Position numbers and translations under genes: made by a program
Shown here: positions 16,881 to 24,193 of the stretch, one piece after another
Numbering within the stretch: the first letter of the stretch is position 1
Layout: the number at the start of each line of letters is the position of its first letter
The notes under the pieces: generated by a model
Told to the model about the DNA's origin: nothing
The model's input: only the letters and a program-made list of their open reading frames with translations
Database searches by the model: none
NCBI GenBank assembly: GCA_002434305.1
Contig: DJJU01000007.1
Span: 124,001-188,000, forward strand
Length of the DNA: 64,000 bases
Direction of reading: 5' to 3'
Origin: Alicycliphilus sp. UBA6560
Lineage (GTDB): Bacteria > Pseudomonadota > Gammaproteobacteria > Burkholderiales > Burkholderiaceae_C

Positions 16881-16890
16881 GGCCGCGACC

Positions 16891-18453
16891 ATGACGCGCG
16901 CGCCCACCGACCGCCCCGAAACCCCGCCCGCGCGCCGGGCCGCCTGCCTGCTGGCCGCCCTGGCCGTGGCCCTGCCCTTCGTCTTTCCGTTCACCGAAGC
17001 GCCCAACAGCAACTTCTGGCCACTGATGGCCAGTGCCGCCTGCGCCTGGCTCGTCGCCCTGCTGGCCTGGAGCGGGGCCCTGGCGCGCCGCCACTTGGCG
17101 CCCTGCCTGGCGGCGGGGCTGCTCGCGGCCGGCCTGGTCGGCGGCGCCATCGGCCTGGCGCAGTACTTCCTGGGCGACGCCGGCCTGTCGCCATGGGTGC
17201 GTGCCTCCAGCCTGGGCCAGGCCATGGGCAACCTGCGCCAGCGCAACCAGCAGGCGACCCTGGTGTCGCTGGCCCTGTGGGCGCTGCTGTGGTGGATGGC
17301 CCGGCTGCAGCCCTGGGCGCTGGCACACCCGGCGCGCCGGCTGGCGCCGCTGCTGCTGGCCGCGGCGACGCCCTGGGCACTGGCACTGCTGGCCGCCGCC
17401 GGGGCGGCCACGGCCTCGCGCACCGGGGCACTGCAATGGCTGCTGGTCGTGCCGGCGCTGCTGCTGATGTGGCGGCGCGGCGCGGGCGCCCTGGCGCCGG
17501 CCGTGTATGCCGCGGGTCTGGCGGCGTATCTGCTGGCCTCCTGGGGCCTGCCGCTGCTGCTGGCGCAGTGGACGGGCGTGCAGGCCGAGGGCCTGTTCAC
17601 CCGGCTGGCCCAGGGCGCGCACCAGGCCTGCACCAGCCGCGTGGCCCTGTGGGGCAACGTGCTGGAACTGATCGCCGCCCGGCCGTGGACGGGCTGGGGC
17701 TGGGGCGAGCTGAAGTACGGCCACTACATCACCCCCTTCGAGGGCCTGCGCTTTTGCGTGCTGCTGGACAACGCACACAACCTGCCGCTGCAGCTGGCGG
17801 TGGAGCTGGGCCTGCCCGCCGCGCTGGCCCTGGTGGGCGGCGCCCTGTGGGCGGCCTGGCGCGCCCGGCCGTGGGCCGAGCGCGATCCGGCGCGCCAGCT
17901 GGCCTGGGGGGTGCTGGCGCTGATCGCCGCGCACAGCCTGCTGGAGTTTCCGCTGTGGTACGGCCCCTTCCAGCTGGCCGCGGCGCTGGCCGTGGCCGCG
18001 CTGCTGCCGCCCCTGCCCGCCGCCTGGCGCGGGCCGCTGCGCGCCGCGGGCGTGGCGGCGCTGCTGCTGGCGCCGGCCGCCGGCCTTCTGCTGGCGCAGG
18101 GCTACCGCCCGGTCGCCGCCCTGTATCGCCCGGCGGCCGAACGCCCGGCCGACCTGCGCACGCTGGATGGGCGCGAGGTGGCGCGGCGCTGGCCGGTGTT
18201 CGGCGGCCCGGCGCTGTTCGCCTGGCTGACCACCACGCCGGTCGATGCCGCCAACGCCGCCGCCGTGCACGAGGCCGCGGCGCGGCTGCTGCACTACTCG
18301 CCCGAGCCGCGGGTGATCGAAAAGCTGATCGCCAGCGCCCGCCTGCTGGGGCGCGAGGACGAGGCCGCGCTGCACGCCGACCGCTACCGCCGCGCCTGGC
18401 CGCGGGATTGGGCGCGCTTCAGCCGGGGCCTGCCAGCCAGCAGCACGCCTTGA
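16891..18453 (+). CDS. O-antigen ligase / PglL-type oligosaccharyltransferase-like membrane protein
   Basis: About 520 residues with roughly 12 membrane helices, then a soluble C-terminal part rich in helical repeats. The Wzy_C-type loop shows LGQAMGNLRQRNQQATL near residue 110 and a large loop with TGWGWGELKYGHYITPFE and DNAHNLPLQLAVELG, as in PglL/PilO pilin glycosylation ligases; LLEFPLWYGPF follows. It transfers lipid-linked glycans either to lipid A core or to pilin; the sequence favours PglL (Gln/Asn-rich RQRNQQAT motif), but the acceptor is an inference. No glycan cluster is adjacent. Start could also be 16879. Confidence 0.85.
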   Translation: MTRAPTDRPETPPARRAACLLAALAVALPFVFPFTEAPNSNFWPLMASAACAWLVALLAWSGALARRHLAPCLAAGLLAAGLVGGAIGLAQYFLGDAGLSPWVRASSLGQAMGNLRQRNQQATLVSLALWALLWWMARLQPWALAHPARRLAPLLLAAATPWALALLAAAGAATASRTGALQWLLVVPALLLMWRRGAGALAPAVYAAGLAAYLLASWGLPLLLAQWTGVQAEGLFTRLAQGAHQACTSRVALWGNVLELIAARPWTGWGWGELKYGHYITPFEGLRFCVLLDNAHNLPLQLAVELGLPAALALVGGALWAAWRARPWAERDPARQLAWGVLALIAAHSLLEFPLWYGPFQLAAALAVAALLPPLPAAWRGPLRAAGVAALLLAPAAGLLLAQGYRPVAALYRPAAERPADLRTLDGREVARRWPVFGGPALFAWLTTTPVDAANAAAVHEAAARLLHYSPEPRVIEKLIASARLLGREDEAALHADRYRRAWPRDWARFSRGLPASSTP

Positions 18454-18460
18454 GAGACAC

Positions 18461-19045
18461 TCAGGCCAAATCGCAGAAGGCGATGACTTCGTCCAGCAGG
18501 CGGGGAAAGTCGCTCAGCGCATGGTCGCCGCCGGGCAGCACGCGCTGGCGTGCCTGCGGGTAGCGGGCCACCATCTCGCGCCAGTCCAGCAGCTCGTCGC
18601 CCTGGGCGGCTACCAGCAGCTGGGGACCGGCGGGGGGTTGCTCGCGCACGTCCAGCTGGCGCAGCTCGTCGATGAACTCGGGGCGGAAGAAAAAACGCTC
18701 CTCGGGGTCGTGCCAGGCGGCCTGCTCACCGATGTAGCGTGCCAGATCCCGCGCCGGGTCCACCGCCGGGTTGAGCATGACGCTGGCGCAACGCGCGTGC
18801 TGCGCTACCCAGCTGGCGTAGTAGCCGCCCAGCGAGGAGCCGAGCACGGCCATGCGCGAGTGCGGCCAGGCGGCGATGCCCTCGGCCACCAGCGCCATGG
18901 CCGCGCGCGGCGAGGGCGGCAGCTGCGGGCACCACAGGCGCACACCGGGGTGGTGCTGCGCCACGTGGGCGGCCACCAGCTGCGCCTTGGCCGAGCGCGG
19001 GGAGGAACGAAAGCCGTGCAGGTACAGCAGATGGGTGTTGGGCAT
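18461..19045 (-). CDS. YqiA-like alpha/beta hydrolase (esterase)
   Basis: 194 residues. MPNTHLLYLHGFRSSPRSAKA is the UPF0227/YqiA N-terminus; nucleophile elbow GSSLGGYYA; end GGDHALSDFP supplies the His. Small cytoplasmic esterase of unknown natural substrate. Start taken at MPNTH, where family members begin; the upstream extension to 19129 overlaps the rodA start. Divergent from rodA with only 70 nt between ATGs. Confidence 0.88.
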   Translation of the reverse strand: MPNTHLLYLHGFRSSPRSAKAQLVAAHVAQHHPGVRLWCPQLPPSPRAAMALVAEGIAAWPHSRMAVLGSSLGGYYASWVAQHARCASVMLNPAVDPARDLARYIGEQAAWHDPEERFFFRPEFIDELRQLDVREQPPAGPQLLVAAQGDELLDWREMVARYPQARQRVLPGGDHALSDFPRLLDEVIAFCDLA

Positions 19046-19052
19046 GGCGGCG

Positions 19053-19058
19053 ATTGTG
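19053..19058 (-). promoter_or_regulatory. Putative -10 box of yqiA-like gene
   Basis: CACAAT on the minus strand ends 7 nt before the ATG; no Shine-Dalgarno. Confidence 0.35.
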
Positions 19059-19100
19059 CGGCGCCGCCCCCAGGAAATGCCTTGAAAAGCCCTGCGGCCC

Positions 19101-19106
19101 GATAAT
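19101..19106 (+). promoter_or_regulatory. Putative -10 box of rodA
   Basis: GATAAT ends 9 nt before the rodA ATG; the intervening bases are TTGCGCCCC, with no Shine-Dalgarno. Confidence 0.45.
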
Positions 19107-19115
19107 TGCGCCCCC

Positions 19116-20294
19116 ATGGTCGCCAGCACCCGCGCTTCGTTTCACTCGCCCACCCTCGCGCAGCGCATCGCGCCGCTGCTGCGCGGCTTCGACTGGCCGC
19201 TGATCCTGCTGCTGCTGGCGCTGGCGGGCATCGGCCTGGTGGCCATGTATTCGGCCGGCTTCGATCACGGCACGCGCTTCGTCGACCACGGCCGCAACAT
19301 GCTGCTGGCGGCAGGTATCTTGTTCGTGGTGGCGCAGGTGCCGCCGCAGCGGCTGATGGCCCTGGCCGTGCCGCTGTACGCGGTGGGCGTGGGGCTGCTG
19401 GTGGCGGTGGCGCTGTTCGGCATCACCAAGAAGGGCGCGCAGCGCTGGATCAACATCGGCGTGGTGGTGCAGCCCAGCGAGCTGATGAAGATCGCCATGC
19501 CGCTGCTGCTGGCCTGGTGGTTCCAAAAGCGCGAGGGCCAGCTGCGCGCGCTGGACTTCGTCGTCGCCGGGCTGCTGCTGGCGCTGCCCGTGGCCCTGAT
19601 CATGAAGCAGCCCGACCTGGGCACCTCGCTGCTGGTGATGGCCGCGGGCATGGCGGTGATCTTCTTCGCCGGCCTGCCCTGGAAGTTGGTGGTGCCACCG
19701 GTGCTGCTGGGCGCCGTGGGCATCGCGCTGGTGGTGTGGTTCGAGCCGCAGCTGTGCGCCGACGGCGTGCGCTGGCCGGTGCTGCACAGCTACCAGCAGC
19801 AGCGCATCTGCACCTTGCTGGACCCCACGCGCGACCCGCTGGGCAAGGGCTTTCACATCATCCAGGGCATGATCGCCATCGGCTCGGGCGGGCTGTGGGG
19901 CAAGGGCTTCATGGCCGGCACGCAGACGCACCTGGAGTTCATCCCCGAGCGCACCACCGACTTCATCTTCGCCGCCTTTTCCGAGGAGTTCGGCCTGGTG
20001 GGCAACCTGACGCTGATCGTGTGCTTTCTGCTGCTGGTGTGGCGCGCCCTGGCCATCGCGGCGCAGGCCGGCACGCTGTTCGAGCGCCTGATGGCCAGCG
20101 CCGTGGCCATGATCTTCTTTGCCTACGCCTTCGTGAACATGGGCATGGTCAGCGGCCTGCTGCCGGTGGTGGGCGTGCCCCTGCCCTTCATCAGCTACGG
20201 CGGCACGGCCATGACCACGCTGGGCCTGGCGCTCGGCGTGCTGATGTCGGTGGCGCGCGCGCAGCACCAACCCACCGAGGGCGGCGTGCAGTAG
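19116..20294 (+). CDS. rodA: Rod-shape SEDS peptidoglycan polymerase
   Basis: 392 residues, SEDS family with about ten membrane helices. DWPLILLLLALAGIGLVAMYSA at the start, QPSELMKIAMPL, and PLPFISYGGTAMTTLGLALG near the end are the RodA/FtsW signatures; PERTTDFIFAAFSEEFGLVGN marks the large loop. Glycan polymerase of the elongasome, working with a class B PBP (mrdA), which is not in this window. The usual mrdA upstream neighbour has been replaced by the yqiA-like gene in opposite orientation. Confidence 0.95.
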   Translation: MVASTRASFHSPTLAQRIAPLLRGFDWPLILLLLALAGIGLVAMYSAGFDHGTRFVDHGRNMLLAAGILFVVAQVPPQRLMALAVPLYAVGVGLLVAVALFGITKKGAQRWINIGVVVQPSELMKIAMPLLLAWWFQKREGQLRALDFVVAGLLLALPVALIMKQPDLGTSLLVMAAGMAVIFFAGLPWKLVVPPVLLGAVGIALVVWFEPQLCADGVRWPVLHSYQQQRICTLLDPTRDPLGKGFHIIQGMIAIGSGGLWGKGFMAGTQTHLEFIPERTTDFIFAAFSEEFGLVGNLTLIVCFLLLVWRALAIAAQAGTLFERLMASAVAMIFFAYAFVNMGMVSGLLPVVGVPLPFISYGGTAMTTLGLALGVLMSVARAQHQPTEGGVQ

Positions 20295-20325
20295 CCGGGC
20301 GCCGGCAGGGTCACGGGGCGCTGCC

Positions 20326-20331
20326 TAAAAT
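20326..20331 (+). promoter_or_regulatory. Putative -10 box of tldD
   Basis: TAAAAT ends 6 nt before the tldD ATG. The normal start point would coincide with the ATG. Confidence 0.45.
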
Positions 20332-20337
20332 GACCCG

Positions 20338-21798
20338 ATGATCTCCCGCGAACCCACCATCGAGCGTTTGGCCGTCGCCCGCGACCTGCTGCTGACCCCC
20401 TTCGGGCTGGACGAATCCCATCTGGGCCAGGCGCTGGCGCACATCCGCGCGCACCAGGTGGACGACGCCGACCTGTACTTCCAGTACACCCGCCACGAGG
20501 GCTGGAGCCTGGAGGAAGGCATCGTCAAGACCGGCTCGTTCTCCATCGACCAGGGCGTGGGCGTGCGGGCCGTGAGCGGCGAGAAGACGGCCTTCGCGTA
20601 TTCAGACGACATCTCCCTGGCCTCGCTCATGGACGCGGCCTCGACGGTTCGGTCGATTTCGGCCGCAGGCAAGGCGGGTAAAGCGCGAGTAGCTCCTAAA
20701 AGAGTAGCACAAAGCCGCTCGCTCTACCCCCACATCGACCCCATCGCCTCGATGGACAGCACGGCCAAGGTGCAGCTGCTGGAGCGCGCCGAGCAGCGCG
20801 CCCGCGCCAAGGACCCGCGCGTGGTGCAGGTCATGGCCGGCCTGGCCAGCGAATACGACGTGGTGCTGGTGGCGCGCGCCGATGGCCTGCTGGCCGCCGA
20901 CGTGCGCCCGCTGGTGCGCCTGTCGGTGACGGTGATCGCCGAGCAGAACGGGCGGCGCGAGGTGGGCTCGTCCGGCGGCGGCGGGCGCTTCGGCCTGGCC
21001 TACTTCACCGACGAGCAGATCGGCCAGTACGTGGACGAGGCCGTGAGCGCGGCGCTGACCAATCTGGACGCCCGCCCGGCACCGGCTGGCGAGATGACCG
21101 TGGTGCTGGGCCCGGGCTGGCCCGGCGTGCTGCTGCACGAGGCCGTGGGCCACGGGCTGGAGGGCGACTTCAACCGCAAGGGCTCCAGCGCGTTCAGCGG
21201 GCGCATCGGCGAGCGCGTGGCCGCCAAGGGCGTGACCGTGCTGGACGACGGCACCATGGCGGACCGGCGCGGTTCGCTGAACGTGGACGACGAGGGCCAT
21301 GCCACGCAGAAGAACGTGCTGATCGAGGACGGCATCCTGAAGGGCTACATCCAGGACGCGATGAACGCGCGCCTGATGGGAGTGGCCCCCACCGGCAACG
21401 GCCGGCGCGAGAGCTATGCCCACATTCCCATGCCGCGCATGACCAACACCTACATGCTGGGCGGCGACCGCGACCCGGGCGAAATCGTCGCCAGCATCAA
21501 GAAGGGCCTGTACGCCACCAACTTCGGCGGTGGGCAGGTGGACATCACCAGCGGCAAGTTCGTGTTCTCCGCCAGCGAGGCCTTCTGGGTGGAAAACGGC
21601 AAGATCCTCTACCCCGTTAAGGGCGCCACCCTGGTCGGCAGCGGCCCCGAGTCGCTCAAGCGCGTGACCATGATCGGCAACGACATGCGCCTGGACAGCG
21701 GCGTGGGCACCTGCGGCAAGGAGGGCCAAAGCGTGCCGGTGGGCGTGGGCCAGCCGACCATGCGCATCGAAGGCCTGACTGTGGGCGGCACGGCCTGA
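20338..21798 (+). CDS. tldD: TldD metalloprotease
   Basis: 486 residues. The zinc site is HEAVGHGLEGDF, the TldD HExxxH motif, followed by KGSSAFSGRIGERVAAKGVTV; the second ligand region is near the C-terminus. With TldE it removes leader peptides and degrades unfolded peptides. No tldE/pmbA lies in the window. Residues about 105-124, a Lys/Arg/Ala-rich stretch KAGKARVAPKRVAQ, correspond to an R60 repeat read antisense; its codons (AGTAGCTCC etc.) and lower GC stand out from the flanking sequence. Confidence 0.95.
   Translation: MISREPTIERLAVARDLLLTPFGLDESHLGQALAHIRAHQVDDADLYFQYTRHEGWSLEEGIVKTGSFSIDQGVGVRAVSGEKTAFAYSDDISLASLMDAASTVRSISAAGKAGKARVAPKRVAQSRSLYPHIDPIASMDSTAKVQLLERAEQRARAKDPRVVQVMAGLASEYDVVLVARADGLLAADVRPLVRLSVTVIAEQNGRREVGSSGGGGRFGLAYFTDEQIGQYVDEAVSAALTNLDARPAPAGEMTVVLGPGWPGVLLHEAVGHGLEGDFNRKGSSAFSGRIGERVAAKGVTVLDDGTMADRRGSLNVDDEGHATQKNVLIEDGILKGYIQDAMNARLMGVAPTGNGRRESYAHIPMPRMTNTYMLGGDRDPGEIVASIKKGLYATNFGGGQVDITSGKFVFSASEAFWVENGKILYPVKGATLVGSGPESLKRVTMIGNDMRLDSGVGTCGKEGQSVPVGVGQPTMRIEGLTVGGTA
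20652..20707 (-). repeat. R60 repeat copy 7 (inside tldD, antisense)
   Basis: On the minus strand: GCTACTCTTTTAGGAGCTAC, then TCGCGCTTTACCCGCC and GCGGCCGAAATCGACC. tldD reads through it on the plus strand as a basic loop in the N-terminal domain. Confidence 0.75.
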
Positions 21799-21830
21799 AA
21801 CGGCCTGGCCGACGGTGGAGCGCGACACGC

Positions 21831-22388
21831 ATGCCGCAGACCTCCACCGCCTTCGTCCAGCTGCGCCAGGGCTCGCTGCACAGCTTTGCGGCCCTCAGCC
21901 AGTTCCTGAGTGAAGGCGCGGCGCATGAGGATACGCGGCCGCTGCGCGAGCACCTGTCCACGCTGTCGGGGCACATCGAACAGGCCACGCAGGCACGGCG
22001 CGCGCACCAGGACGCGGACGCCATCGAGCGCCAGCTGGCCCTGCTGGCGCGCTGCGTCCAGGAACACCAGCGGCTGCTGACGGGCATGGACTCGGCCTGG
22101 CACGCGCTGTACGAGTTCGGCGCCTACCAGCGCGCCCTGCGCGAACTGCGCGATGCGCTGGCGCGTTGGAGGCAGGCGCTGGCCGCGCGCGATGCCGCCG
22201 CCGAGACCGAGCGCTTTGGCCAGTTCGAGCGCCTGGCCTGGCGCACCCTGGGCGAGGCGCTGCTGGTGATGGACATCTACGAGCACCAGGGCGGCAGCCC
22301 GCTGCAGGCCCTGTCCACTCCGCCGCGGCCTTCCCGCACGCCCCTGCTGGCACGCCTGCGCAGCTGGCTGGCGGCCCGCGGCCTGTAG
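21831..22388 (+). CDS. Hypothetical helical protein
   Basis: 185 residues, rich in Ala, Leu, Gln, Arg and Glu, with helix-forming stretches throughout and no membrane segment, signal peptide or recognised domain. GGTGGAG stands 9 nt before the ATG. It starts 32 nt after tldD and probably shares its transcript. No function can be assigned. Confidence 0.7.
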   Translation: MPQTSTAFVQLRQGSLHSFAALSQFLSEGAAHEDTRPLREHLSTLSGHIEQATQARRAHQDADAIERQLALLARCVQEHQRLLTGMDSAWHALYEFGAYQRALRELRDALARWRQALAARDAAAETERFGQFERLAWRTLGEALLVMDIYEHQGGSPLQALSTPPRPSRTPLLARLRSWLAARGL

Positions 22389-22431
22389 CGCCTGGGCAAC
22401 GCCGCCCTATGCTGCGGCGCCGCAAACCTGC

Positions 22432-22437
22432 TACATT
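22432..22437 (+). promoter_or_regulatory. Putative -10 box of the DAHP synthase leader
   Basis: TACATT ends 7 nt before the leader-peptide ATG, putting the start point at or next to that ATG. Confidence 0.45.
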
Positions 22438-22444
22438 GGTCCGC

Positions 22445-22501
22445 ATGCACAGCCGTAGCGCGTCCTACTTTTACTTTTGGTTCTCTATCCTAGGCGGATG
22501 A
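22445..22501 (+). CDS. Attenuator leader peptide of DAHP synthase
   Basis: 18 codons: MHSRSASYFYFWFSILGG, then TGA. Six consecutive codons are Tyr-Phe-Tyr-Phe-Trp-Phe, exactly the products of the pathway the next gene feeds. About 47 nt after the stop comes a GC hairpin with a T-run, ahead of the DAHP synthase gene. This is the layout of ribosome-mediated attenuation: starvation for aromatic amino acids would stall the ribosome in the Y/F/W run and prevent the terminator from forming. The antiterminator pairing was not worked out. Confidence 0.85.
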   Translation: MHSRSASYFYFWFSILGG

Positions 22502-22548
22502 GAGAGGCACGCGCGCACCCCGACTGACAACCGAACCCCTCCCAAGAA

Positions 22549-22583
22549 ACCGCCGAAGCTCCAGCAGCCCGGCGGTTTTTTTT
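22549..22583 (+). terminator. Attenuator terminator before the DAHP synthase gene
   Basis: ACCGCCG (22549-22555) pairs with CGGCGGT (22570-22576), followed by a run of eight T. It lies between the leader peptide and the DAHP synthase ATG, so it can only stop transcription of that gene. Confidence 0.88.
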
Positions 22584-22636
22584 GGCCTTTTTCTTCTTTT
22601 TCAACCGATCCCACCCATACCCGAGAGGAAGCAGCC

Positions 22637-23761
22637 ATGAACGCCCGAGTCCCCACCAGCGATGCCTGGTACCCGAACGTCGAGAAAACCAGCCAGACCG
22701 ACGATCAACGTATCCAGGACATCACCGTGCTTCCGCCTCCAGACCACCTGATCCGCTTCTTCCCCATCCAGGGCTCGCAAGTGGAATCGCTCATCGCCCG
22801 CACGCGCCAGAACATCCACCGCATCATGAATGGCGAGGACGACCGCCTGCTGGTGGTGATCGGCCCCTGCTCCATCCACAACCCGGCGGCGGCGCTGGAG
22901 TACGCGCGCCAGCTGCAGGCTGTGCGCGAGCAACACGCGGGCGAGCTGGAGATCGTCATGCGCGTGTACTTCGAAAAGCCCCGCACCACGGTGGGCTGGA
23001 AGGGTCTGATCAACGACCCCTACCTGGACGGCAGCTACCGCATCGACGAGGGCCTGCGCATCGCCCGCCAGCTGCTCATCGACATCAACCGCCTGGGGGT
23101 GCCGGCGGGCAGCGAATTCCTGGACGTGATCAGCCCGCAGTACATCGGCGACCTGATCAGCTGGGGCGCCATCGGCGCGCGCACCACCGAGAGCCAGGTG
23201 CACCGCGAGCTGGCTTCGGGCATCTCTGCGCCCATCGGCTTCAAGAACGGCACCGACGGCAACATCCGCATCGCCACCGATGCCATCCAGTCGGCCGGGC
23301 GCGGGCACCACTTCCTGTCGGTGCACAAGAACGGCCAGGTTGCCATCGTGCACACCAAGGGCAACCAGGACTGCCACGTCATCCTGCGCGGGGGCAAGGC
23401 ACCCAACTACGACGCCGCCAGCGTACAGGCCGCCTGCCAGGACTTGGAGAAGGCCGGCCTGCCCGCCTCGCTGATGGTGGACTGCAGCCACGCCAACAGC
23501 GCCAAGCAGCACGAGCGCCAGCGCGACGTGGCGCGCGACATCGCCGCTCAGATCGGCGGCGGATCGCGCAGCGTCTTCGGCGTGATGATCGAGAGCCACC
23601 TGGTGGCCGGCGCGCAGAAGTTCACCCCGGGCACGGACGACCCGCAGGCGCTGGAGTACGGCAAGAGCATCACCGATGCCTGCCTGGGCTGGGACGACTC
23701 GGTCGCCACGCTGGCCGAGCTGGCCGCCGCCGTGAAGGCCCGCCGCGCCGCCGCGGTGTAA
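22637..23761 (+). CDS. aroG: 3-deoxy-7-phosphoheptulonate (DAHP) synthase, class I
   Basis: 374 residues. Condenses PEP and erythrose-4-phosphate, entry to the shikimate pathway. Class I-alpha features: VIGPCSIHNPAAALEYA, RVYFEKPRTTVGWKGLINDP, GARTTESQVHRELASG, SAPIGFKNGTDGN, and VDCSHANSAK. The isozyme (Phe-, Tyr- or Trp-sensitive) cannot be told with certainty, so the symbol is nominal. Expression is probably set by the upstream Tyr/Phe/Trp leader peptide and terminator. GAGAGGAAG precedes the ATG. Confidence 0.95.
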   Translation: MNARVPTSDAWYPNVEKTSQTDDQRIQDITVLPPPDHLIRFFPIQGSQVESLIARTRQNIHRIMNGEDDRLLVVIGPCSIHNPAAALEYARQLQAVREQHAGELEIVMRVYFEKPRTTVGWKGLINDPYLDGSYRIDEGLRIARQLLIDINRLGVPAGSEFLDVISPQYIGDLISWGAIGARTTESQVHRELASGISAPIGFKNGTDGNIRIATDAIQSAGRGHHFLSVHKNGQVAIVHTKGNQDCHVILRGGKAPNYDAASVQAACQDLEKAGLPASLMVDCSHANSAKQHERQRDVARDIAAQIGGGSRSVFGVMIESHLVAGAQKFTPGTDDPQALEYGKSITDACLGWDDSVATLAELAAAVKARRAAAV

Positions 23762-23811
23762 GCTCGGCCAGGCCCTTCATCCAACCCTTTTTCAAGGCAA
23801 AGGCAGTCACC

Positions 23812-24123
23812 ATGCAAAGCGAAGTGTTCGTCACCCTCACCCCCGGCGATGAGATGCGCCTGGACCTGCAAGGCAGCCAGCCCATGGAGCATGAGCAGGC
23901 CCGCCGCTGGCTGGACGACGAATTCACCCGGCTGGAGTGCGAGCCCCTGCGCCCCAGCGGCAAGGTGCTGCTGGCCGACAAGGTGCTCACCGTGGCGCAG
24001 GCCGCCGGCGCGCGGCACTTCGCCGATCCGCAGTGGGCCACGCAGTTCGGGCAGGCCACGGTCGCCGCGCTGTCGCGCCCGATGGTGCGTGTGGACGTGC
24101 CTGCCATGGCGGTGAGCTTCTGA
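23812..24123 (+). CDS. Small hypothetical protein downstream of DAHP synthase
   Basis: 103 residues, soluble, no recognised domain. It begins 50 nt after the DAHP synthase stop and ends before a terminator, so it is likely co-transcribed with it. An AAGGC some 12 nt upstream is the only ribosome-site candidate. The composition (Leu-, Ala- and acid-rich; 'MRLDLQG', 'FADPQWATQFGQATVAAL') gives no functional hint. Confidence 0.7.
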   Translation: MQSEVFVTLTPGDEMRLDLQGSQPMEHEQARRWLDDEFTRLECEPLRPSGKVLLADKVLTVAQAAGARHFADPQWATQFGQATVAALSRPMVRVDVPAMAVSF

Positions 24124-24150
24124 CGCGCTGAAGCGCCCCGCCCCATCAAA

Positions 24151-24175
24151 AACGCCCGGCACTGCCGGGCGTTTT
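24151..24175 (+). terminator. Bidirectional terminator
   Basis: AACGCCCGGC (24151-24160) pairs with GCCGGGCGTT (24164-24173) around ACT, T-run on the right and A-run on the left. It separates the small hypothetical gene from the convergent chemoreceptor gene. Confidence 0.85.
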
Positions 24176-24193
24176 GCTGTGTGGAGCTGCCAC

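Noticed and set aside
16738..16890. Upstream start for the O-antigen-ligase-like gene at 16828 or 16879
   Set aside because: A -10-like box at 16875-16880 lies within that segment; initiation at 16891 is more consistent.
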